From contig CALVUW010000028.1 in assembly GCA_944363695.1 (NCBI GenBank), positions 1-11,229 of the forward strand: a stretch of 11,229 nt of DNA. Reading direction: 5' to 3'. The DNA is from an uncultured Bacilli bacterium. GTDB lineage: Bacteria > Bacillota_I > Bacilli_A > RF39 > UBA660. The position numbers were made by a program, and so were the translations under genes. Below the pieces are notes generated by a model, which was not told the origin of the DNA, ran no database searches, and saw only the letters and a program-made list of their open reading frames with translations. The stretch's first letter is position 1; each line of letters opens with the position of its first letter. Below, piece after piece: positions 5,897-11,229 of the stretch.

Positions 5897-6997
5897 ATGC
5901 AAGATCAATTAACCATATTGACAAAATGGATTTGTCAACAAGCTCTACAATTAGAAAAAGGAGAAAAATTATATATTTCTTATGGACATGAAAAGACTTA
6001 TCCACTATTGTTGCCCTTAATTAAAGAAGCAAGTTCGTTAGGAGTATTTGTTTATCCGGAATTACAGAATACGGAGTTAGAAGTATACAAAAGGAAACAT
6101 GTATCTGCAGAACAAATTTCAACTATGCAAATATTAGAAGAAGCGAAAATTGATTTCTTTGATGCTTTTATCTATATTAAATATAGTGAAAATGACTATG
6201 AATCTAATGCTTTACCATTAGCGAAAAAAACAGCGATTAATACTGCTTTAGCTCATTCGGTAGAAGTAAGAGCTAATCAGAAAAAGTGGGTATTGTTAAA
6301 TTATCCAAGCGTTTTAGATGCCTATAAAAGTGCGATGAGCTATCAAGAATTCTATGCTTTTGCCCTAGAAGCGATGACAATAGATTATCAACAGTTACAA
6401 CAAAAGATAAAGCCCTTGAAAGATTTGATGGAGGCAACTGATCGGGTTCATATTATAGGGCCGGGTACTGATTTAACTTTTTCGATTAAAGGAATGCCAG
6501 CCATTCCATGTTTAGGAGAAAAAAATATTCCAGATGGAGAAATTTATACAGCGCCTGTGAAAGAAAGTGTAGAAGGGACGATTACCTATAATACACCAAG
6601 TCCTTATCAAGGTAATATTTATCATCATGTTAGCTTGACATTTGCTAATGGACAAATCATAAAAGCCACTAGTGATGAAGAAAAAGACTTATTAACGACG
6701 ATTTTTGCTACTGATCCTGGGGCTAGATATGTCGGAGAATTCTCTCTTGGCCTAAATAAGAAAATTACAAAACCAATGGGTGATATCTTATATGATGAAA
6801 AAATATTTGGTAGTATTCACTTTACACCTGGAGCAGCTTATGATGACTGTGATAACGGTAATAAATCAGCGGTTCATTGGGATTTAGTTTTAATTCAAAC
6901 CGAGAATTTTGGTGGCGGAGAAATTTATTTTGATGATGTATTAATCAGAAAAGATGGGTACTTTGTTTTGCCTGCCTTACAAGCATTAAATGAATAG
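5897..6997 (+). CDS. M29 family aminopeptidase (AmpS/PepS-like)
   Basis: This is a cytoplasmic metallo-aminopeptidase that removes N-terminal residues from peptides. The M29 signatures are present: GEKNIPDGEIYTAPV (207-221, metal ligand E215), ARYVGEFSLGLN (276-287, E281) and SIHFTPGAAYDDCDNGNKSA (306-325, H308). Next comes VHWDL with H327 and D329, and finally the family ending GGGEIYFDDVLIRKDGYFVLPALQALN. The five expected dinuclear-metal ligands (E, E, H, H, D) are therefore all present. At 366 residues it is shorter than the usual 410 or so, with shortening in the N-terminal half and in the loop between H308 and H327. The gene has its own promoter, stands apart from the spore block, and shows no convincing terminator before the next gene. 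Confidence 0.92.
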   Translation: MQDQLTILTKWICQQALQLEKGEKLYISYGHEKTYPLLLPLIKEASSLGVFVYPELQNTELEVYKRKHVSAEQISTMQILEEAKIDFFDAFIYIKYSENDYESNALPLAKKTAINTALAHSVEVRANQKKWVLLNYPSVLDAYKSAMSYQEFYAFALEAMTIDYQQLQQKIKPLKDLMEATDRVHIIGPGTDLTFSIKGMPAIPCLGEKNIPDGEIYTAPVKESVEGTITYNTPSPYQGNIYHHVSLTFANGQIIKATSDEEKDLLTTIFATDPGARYVGEFSLGLNKKITKPMGDILYDEKIFGSIHFTPGAAYDDCDNGNKSAVHWDLVLIQTENFGGGEIYFDDVLIRKDGYFVLPALQALNE

Positions 6998-7014
6998 AAA
7001 AAGGGAAAAGGAGA

Positions 7015-7043
7015 TTTTCAAAAAGAGCAGTTTGTGATACAAT
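7015..7043 (+). promoter_or_regulatory. Promoter of the thioredoxin-like gene and trmL
   Basis: TTTTCA (7015-7020), a 17-base spacer and TACAAT (7038-7043) with TGn (7035-7037) form an extended -10 sigma-A promoter. It lies 25 bases before the next ATG. The dnaE promoter at 8426-8455 has the same TTTTCA and TGATACAAT elements. Confidence 0.55.
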
Positions 7044-7068
7044 AACAATATAGAGGTGGTGCTGTGGT

Positions 7069-7575
7069 ATGCAAAAGAAAATTCCAACCAAAAATTATAT
7101 AATGGTACTAGTCATTTTTATCATTGTGATTGTAGCTGTCATTTATCTAGCTAGTTGGTATAATACGTATCAGGATTTTCAAAAAGAAATTCCGGTTTTG
7201 CAAGGAACAATTTCAGAAGTCAAAACGGATGAGTTGGATCATTATTTATTAGAAAATCCAACGACGGTTGTTTATATTTGTACAGCTAATAACGATGAAT
7301 GTCGTGACTTCGAAACACAGTTTAAAAAGGAAATTTTAAAAAATGAATGGCAAGATAGTATGACTTATTTAAACGTTGATACATCGGATGTAACACAATA
7401 TTTATCAAGCCTTTTAGATCGTTATGCAACGGCTAATTTTACTTTAGATCGTGTTCCGGCCTTAATTGCTTTTGAAGATGGCCAAATTGTCGCTGCAATT
7501 TCTGGTATCAATGGAAATCGTCTAACGATAAGTGAGGCTAATCGTTTTATGGATCGCTATCACATAAAGATATAA
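7069..7575 (+). CDS. Membrane-anchored thioredoxin-like protein
   Basis: The 168-residue protein starts with a Lys-rich stretch and one hydrophobic helix (11-29, IMVLVIFIIVIVAVIYLAS), consistent with an N-terminal anchor and the rest outside the membrane. The soluble domain (about 45-168) has a thioredoxin-like order: a beta strand TTVVYIC (65-71), then a helix, then YLNVDTSD (100-107). A cis-Pro-type turn VPALIAFEDGQIV (129-141) and a C-terminal helix follow. The usual CxxC site is not conserved: the cysteines are C71 and C78 (C-x6-C), so normal disulfide exchange is doubtful. Function unknown. The gene is co-transcribed with trmL, ten bases downstream. The SD is AGAGGTGG, eight bases before the ATG at 7069. 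Confidence 0.75.
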   Translation: MQKKIPTKNYIMVLVIFIIVIVAVIYLASWYNTYQDFQKEIPVLQGTISEVKTDELDHYLLENPTTVVYICTANNDECRDFETQFKKEILKNEWQDSMTYLNVDTSDVTQYLSSLLDRYATANFTLDRVPALIAFEDGQIVAAISGINGNRLTISEANRFMDRYHIKI

Positions 7576-7585
7576 GAGGGTTATT

Positions 7586-8101
7586 ATGAATCATATTGTT
7601 TTATTTGAACCAGAAATTCCTCAAAATACAGGAAATATTATGCGTACCTGCGTAGCTACCAATACAAAATTACATTTGATTCGTCCTTTCGGCTTTGTTT
7701 TAGATGATGCTCATTTAAAACGAAGTGGCGTAAATTATATTGATAAATTAGACTATGAAGTTTATGATGATTTTGCTGATTTTAAAAGTAAAAATCCGGG
7801 TACTTATTATTATTTAACCCGCTATGGTCATAAACCGCATACTTCTTTTGATTATACCGATCCGAATGAAGAAAGATATTTCATCTTTGGCAAGGAATCA
7901 ACGGGTATTCCTTTAGAAATTTTAAGAGATGATTTACAACACTGCTTACGTATTCCTATGAGCGATAATGTTAGAGCCTTAAATGTTTCTAATAGTGTCG
8001 CAATTGTCATCTATGAAGCCTTACGACAACAACAATATAGTGGCTTATGTTTGGAAGAACCCCATAAAGGGGCAAACTATTTAGAAGATTCATCTATATA
8101 A
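7586..8101 (+). CDS. trmL: tRNA (cytidine(34)-2'-O)-methyltransferase TrmL
   Basis: This is a SPOUT-class methyltransferase of the YibK/CspR group, which uses S-adenosylmethionine to methylate the ribose of the wobble base (C34 or cmnm5U34) in tRNA-Leu isoacceptors. The N-terminal signature HIVLFEPEIPQNTGNIMR lies at 3-20. The trefoil-knot SAM-binding motifs are FIFGKESTGIP (99-109), LRIPM (121-125) and NVRALNVSNSVAIVIYEALRQ (128-148). The length of 171 residues is slightly above the usual 155-160, because of a C-terminal extension of about 20 residues (SGLCLEEPHKGANYLEDSSI, 152-171). The SD AGAGGG precedes ATG 7586. It is second in the operon and ends just before a strong bidirectional terminator. 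Confidence 0.93.
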   Translation: MNHIVLFEPEIPQNTGNIMRTCVATNTKLHLIRPFGFVLDDAHLKRSGVNYIDKLDYEVYDDFADFKSKNPGTYYYLTRYGHKPHTSFDYTDPNEERYFIFGKESTGIPLEILRDDLQHCLRIPMSDNVRALNVSNSVAIVIYEALRQQQYSGLCLEEPHKGANYLEDSSI

Positions 8102-8107
8102 TAAAAT

Positions 8108-8139
8108 AAAAAAACTTTTCAAAATCGAAAAGTTTTTTT
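8108..8139. terminator. Bidirectional terminator between trmL and rpmB
   Basis: A perfect 13-base stem, AAAAAAACTTTTC (8108-8120) with GAAAAGTTTTTTT (8127-8139), closes a 6-base loop. It has T tracts on both strands and serves the convergent trmL (plus) and rpmB (minus). Its right arm overlaps the rpmB stop codon (8138-8140). Confidence 0.85.
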
Positions 8140-8329
8140 AGGCTGCTAATTTAGCATTTTCTCTTTGTTTTTTCATATTTCTAATTTCTCTAGTACTCAT
8201 ACGTACTCTAGTTCCATCTTCTAATCTTACAACTTGTAAATTTGGTTTTTGTTGCATTTTGGTTGCATTTAAAGCATGTGAACGTCTATTTCCTGTTAAA
8301 GGTTTCTTATTGGTTACTTTTACAGCCAT
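8138..8329 (-). CDS. rpmB: Ribosomal protein bL28
   Basis: This is a component of the large ribosomal subunit. The 63-residue, very basic sequence carries the bL28 signature TGNRRSHALNATK (12-24), then NLQVVRLEDGTRVRMSTREIR (30-50), and ends in a Lys/Arg-rich helix. Length and motif order match the short bacterial form. It lacks the cysteine pairs of zinc-binding L28 variants, as expected for a C-minus form. A strong SD (AAGGAGGG) precedes the ATG, and a near-consensus promoter lies upstream. It is monocistronic, divergent from dnaE and convergent with trmL. Confidence 0.95.
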   Translation of the reverse strand: MAVKVTNKKPLTGNRRSHALNATKMQQKPNLQVVRLEDGTRVRMSTREIRNMKKQRENAKLAA

Positions 8330-8363
8330 AGTATCCCTCCTTCATAAATATTTCTGCTTATTA

Positions 8364-8392
8364 ACTTTACCATATTTGGCCTTTAAAGTCAA
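8364..8392 (-). promoter_or_regulatory. Sigma-A promoter of rpmB
   Basis: On the minus strand, TTGACT (8392-8387), a 17-base spacer and TAAAGT (8369-8364) preceded by TGG form a strong promoter with an extended -10. It is the best -35 match in the window, fitting a highly expressed ribosomal protein gene. Confidence 0.8.
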
Positions 8393-8425
8393 ATAAAAAC
8401 GGGTAAAATTTGTCTTGGTAAATAG

Positions 8426-8467
8426 TTTTCAAGTAGTACGAATGTATGATACAATACCTAAAGAGGA
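8426..8467 (+). promoter_or_regulatory. Promoter and SD of dnaE
   Basis: TTTTCA (8426-8431), an 18-base spacer and TACAAT (8450-8455) with TGA form an extended -10 promoter. The SD AAGAGGA (8461-8467) is five bases before ATG 8473 and eleven before the in-frame ATG 8479, so 8473 is preferred. The 8330-8472 gap holds only the two divergent promoters. Confidence 0.6.
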
Positions 8468-8472
8468 ACGTG

Positions 8473-11229
8473 ATGCCTATGTACCATTTGTTTTATGTCA
8501 AAAGTAATTATTCATTATTAAGTAGTTTATTAACGATTGATGATATCATTACTTATCAAAAAAAGATTGGTTCTAAGTATGCAAGTATCTGTGATGATAA
8601 TATGTATGGTACAATGGAATTTATTAAAAAATGCCAAGAGAATGAATTGATACCCATTATTGGTTTAGAAATTCATTTGGCAGATCAATGTGTTCTAGCG
8701 ATTGTAGAAGATTATCAAGGCTATCAAAATTTAATAAAACTAAGCACCCTACAAAATATAAACAAAGTAACAATAGAAGATTTAACGCAGTATCAAGATC
8801 ATTTATTTTTCTTACTTCCTTTTGCTAGTATAAATTTGTATCAAGAATTAACCGCTCATCTTAAAATGGTCTATGTTGGGTATGCTAATAAGGAGGAGCA
8901 AAAACAAGCACTTAACCTAACTGATCAAATTGTGTTTTTACCAGAATGTCTTTATTTACACGAGGAAGATCAACGCTATTTAGAATATTTATGGATGATT
9001 CGGGATGGAAAAACGATTCATAATAAAGGGTCTTATCATACAATAGATAAGATGTTACAAATTGAAAATGTTACCATCAAAAGTGATGCAGCTGGTCTTC
9101 ATCGTAGTCTAGAATTGGCGGCTCGTTGTCGATTAGTGTTACCAAAAGCTTCCTTATTGCTACCTATTTATGATTGCCCGCATGGTTCGGATACGGTTTC
9201 TTATTTAAATTCCCTAGCAAAAGCAGGCTTATCGAAACGACTACAAGGACAAGTTACTCCAATCTATCAACAACGTTTACAGTATGAGTTAGATATTATT
9301 CATAAAATGGGCTTTTCTAATTATTTTTTAGTGGTCTATGACTTTATTCGCTATGCAAAGAAAAATGATATTTTAGTAGGGCCAGGTCGAGGTAGTGCTG
9401 CTGGTAGTCTTGTCGCTTATGCTCTTGGTATTACCGATATTGATCCTATTACCTATGATTTGTTGTTTGAGAGGTTTTTAAATCCAGAACGTGTGAGCAT
9501 GCCTGATATTGATACGGATCTACCTGATATTAAAAGAGAGCAAGTAATTCAATACGTAAGAGATAAATACGGAGAAAAAAGAGTAGCAGGGATTGTGACT
9601 TTTGCCACCTTGGCGGCCAAACAGGTTATTCGTGATGTGGGACGTATTTTATTAATTCCTACTTACAAAATTGATAAATTAACTTCTTTTATACCAGCGA
9701 TGAGTAGAGAAAAATTAACGGCCTTTTATCAAAAGAATCAAGAATTTAGACAATATATTGAACAGGATAATAGCCTGCAACAATTATATCAGATTGCCAT
9801 TCGCATCGAAGGCTTTCCTCGTCAGATCGGTACCCATGCTGCTGGTATTGTTATGTGTCAAAAAGATCTAGATGAAGTAGTGCCACTAACCATATCTGAT
9901 AATCTTTATTTAACTAGCTATTCTATGAATTATTTAGAAGAGTTGGGCCTATTAAAAATGGATTTTCTAGGTATTAAAAATTTATCGATGATTATGCATA
10001 TATTGCAAGATATTAAAACCAATCATCACCAGCAAGTGGTGTTCAGTCAAATTCCTTTAACGGATGAGAAAACATATGCTTTATTTACAGCAGCCGAAAC
10101 GACAGGTATTTTTCAGTTTGAGTCAGCTGGTATGCGTAATTTCTTACGAAAGTTAAAACCAAGAAATTTCGAAGATATTGTCGCAGCGATTGCTTTATTT
10201 AGACCAGGACCAGCGGCTAATATTGATACCTATATTGCTAGACGGGAAGGAAAAGAAAAGGTAGTCTATGCTGATCCTTGCTTAGAGCCGATTTTAAAAA
10301 AGACTTATGGTATCATGATTTATCAGGAACAAATCATGCAAGTGGCTAGTCGCTATGCTGGATACTCTTTAGGCGAAGCGGATATCTTACGGCGGGCGAT
10401 TAGTAAGAAAAAAGTAGAGGTATTACAACAAGAAGAAACCAAGTTTCTACAAAAGGCTAAACAATTACAAAAAGATGAAACCACTAGTAAACAATTATTT
10501 CAATTAATCCTAAAATTTGCCGGTTATGGTTTTAATCGTTCTCATGCAGTTGCTTATTCCCTTGTCGCTTATAAAATGGCCTATCTAAAGGTACATTATC
10601 CTAAAGAATTTTATGCCAACATGTTAACCAATGTGATCGGAGTCGATAGTAAAACCCAAACTTATCTAAGTGAAGTTAGACATCATCATTTGATTATCTT
10701 AAAACCAGATATTAATCGTAGTAGTGATCGTTTCTTGGTAACAGCGCAAGGTATTTTATTTCCCTTTGCTAGTATCAAAGGAATTGGAGTTAGTGTTTGT
10801 GAGACAATTCTTGCCGCTAGACGTGAGAGTCCCTTCGCTAATCTTTTCGATGCTTTTAGCCGTTTGGTTATTCATAAAGTAACACGTCATCAATTAGAAC
10901 TTTTAACGTTAGCAGGTTGTTTCTTAAGTTTTGGTTATACCAAAAAAACAATTATGGAAAATTTGGATGCCCTAATTAATTATGCTGAACTTACCAAAGA
11001 TTTAGATCCAACTTTGGTGTTACTACCAGAGATTACGCCCCAAGAAGAATATGATCTAACAACGTTATTGGAACAAGAAAAAACAATTTTTGGTTTTTAT
11101 ATTAGTAATCATCCAGTTACGATTTATCAAAAAGATTATCCAGGAACGATTGCTTTAGAAAATATAGAACAATATTTTAATCGGAATATTATGGTATTAG
11201 TGATGATCGAAAAAATAAAAGTGATTGAG
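8473..11229 (+). CDS. dnaE: DNA polymerase III alpha subunit DnaE (C-terminus cut by the window)
   Basis: This is a C-family replicative polymerase; in low-GC Gram-positives DnaE works beside PolC, extending primers on the lagging strand. The frame stays open for 919 codons to the window end. Order: a degenerate N-terminal PHP domain (about 4-200); VGPGRGSAAGSLVAYALGITDIDP (302-325); the palm aspartates in PDIDTDLPD (D347, D349); and the third catalytic Asp in KMDFLG (D497). Then come GIFQFESAGM (545-554), the fingers signatures FRPGP, YGIMIYQEQIMQ and FNRSHAVAYSLVAY, a helix-hairpin-helix (FASIKGIG, from 765), and FGFYISNHP (873-881) leading into the OB fold. About 100-200 C-terminal residues should lie beyond 11229. 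The PHP metal-binding histidines are missing, so the domain is probably structural. The start ATG 8473 is chosen by SD spacing. Confidence 0.96.
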   Translation, partial: MPMYHLFYVKSNYSLLSSLLTIDDIITYQKKIGSKYASICDDNMYGTMEFIKKCQENELIPIIGLEIHLADQCVLAIVEDYQGYQNLIKLSTLQNINKVTIEDLTQYQDHLFFLLPFASINLYQELTAHLKMVYVGYANKEEQKQALNLTDQIVFLPECLYLHEEDQRYLEYLWMIRDGKTIHNKGSYHTIDKMLQIENVTIKSDAAGLHRSLELAARCRLVLPKASLLLPIYDCPHGSDTVSYLNSLAKAGLSKRLQGQVTPIYQQRLQYELDIIHKMGFSNYFLVVYDFIRYAKKNDILVGPGRGSAAGSLVAYALGITDIDPITYDLLFERFLNPERVSMPDIDTDLPDIKREQVIQYVRDKYGEKRVAGIVTFATLAAKQVIRDVGRILLIPTYKIDKLTSFIPAMSREKLTAFYQKNQEFRQYIEQDNSLQQLYQIAIRIEGFPRQIGTHAAGIVMCQKDLDEVVPLTISDNLYLTSYSMNYLEELGLLKMDFLGIKNLSMIMHILQDIKTNHHQQVVFSQIPLTDEKTYALFTAAETTGIFQFESAGMRNFLRKLKPRNFEDIVAAIALFRPGPAANIDTYIARREGKEKVVYADPCLEPILKKTYGIMIYQEQIMQVASRYAGYSLGEADILRRAISKKKVEVLQQEETKFLQKAKQLQKDETTSKQLFQLILKFAGYGFNRSHAVAYSLVAYKMAYLKVHYPKEFYANMLTNVIGVDSKTQTYLSEVRHHHLIILKPDINRSSDRFLVTAQGILFPFASIKGIGVSVCETILAARRESPFANLFDAFSRLVIHKVTRHQLELLTLAGCFLSFGYTKKTIMENLDALINYAELTKDLDPTLVLLPEITPQEEYDLTTLLEQEKTIFGFYISNHPVTIYQKDYPGTIALENIEQYFNRNIMVLVMIEKIKVIE

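Noticed and set aside
6998..7030. Possible terminator after the aminopeptidase gene (GAAAA/TTTTC hairpin)
   Set aside because: The stem has only five mostly A-T pairs and no T tract follows.

Overview
The window comes from a low-GC (roughly one third G+C), spore-forming Gram-positive bacterium. The evidence is Bacillota-type HisRS and AspRS as neighbours, the spore-coat genes cotJ, a B. subtilis-like DnaE, A-rich purine Shine-Dalgarno (SD) sequences and many extended -10 promoters. The combination of a fused CotJA/CotJB, a short bL28 and a gene inserted between hisS and aspS hints at an Erysipelotrichia-like lineage, but this is a weak inference.

Layout. Bases 1-100 are an unexplained, locally GC-richer tail of an upstream transcript, ending in an AT-only hairpin. 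A clear sigma-A promoter (124-152) then drives a plus-strand operon: hisS (177-1511), an unrecognised 146-residue protein (1515-1955) and aspS (1968-3719). The operon ends in a terminator whose stem contains the aspS stop codon. Next comes a minus-strand block (3775-5834) that looks devoted to the spore: a small Pro/Tyr/Asn-rich protein (5604-5834), a minimal protein-kinase-like protein (4847-5554), a CotJA-CotJB fusion (4335-4772) and the manganese-catalase-like CotJC (3775-4335), which overlaps the fusion gene by one base. Divergent from this block is a plus-strand M29 aminopeptidase gene (5897-6997), followed by a membrane-anchored thioredoxin-like protein (7069-7575) and the tRNA 2'-O-methyltransferase TrmL (7586-8101). 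A bidirectional terminator separates trmL from the convergent ribosomal protein gene rpmB (8138-8329, minus). The last gene, dnaE, starts at 8473 and runs off the right edge still open.

How the genes fit together. Much of the window is translation housekeeping (two aminoacyl-tRNA synthetases, a wobble-base tRNA methylase, bL28) plus a replicative polymerase. The distinctive part is the minus-strand block. The cotJ fusion gene and the small-protein gene share a nearly identical stretch from a CATAAACTA-like -10 element to the SD. This suggests co-expression by a sporulation sigma factor, and the kinase-like gene sits between them. Three of the four terminators called overlap the end of the preceding coding sequence, so the region is tightly packed. 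I saw no insertion sequence, CRISPR array, phage gene or tRNA.
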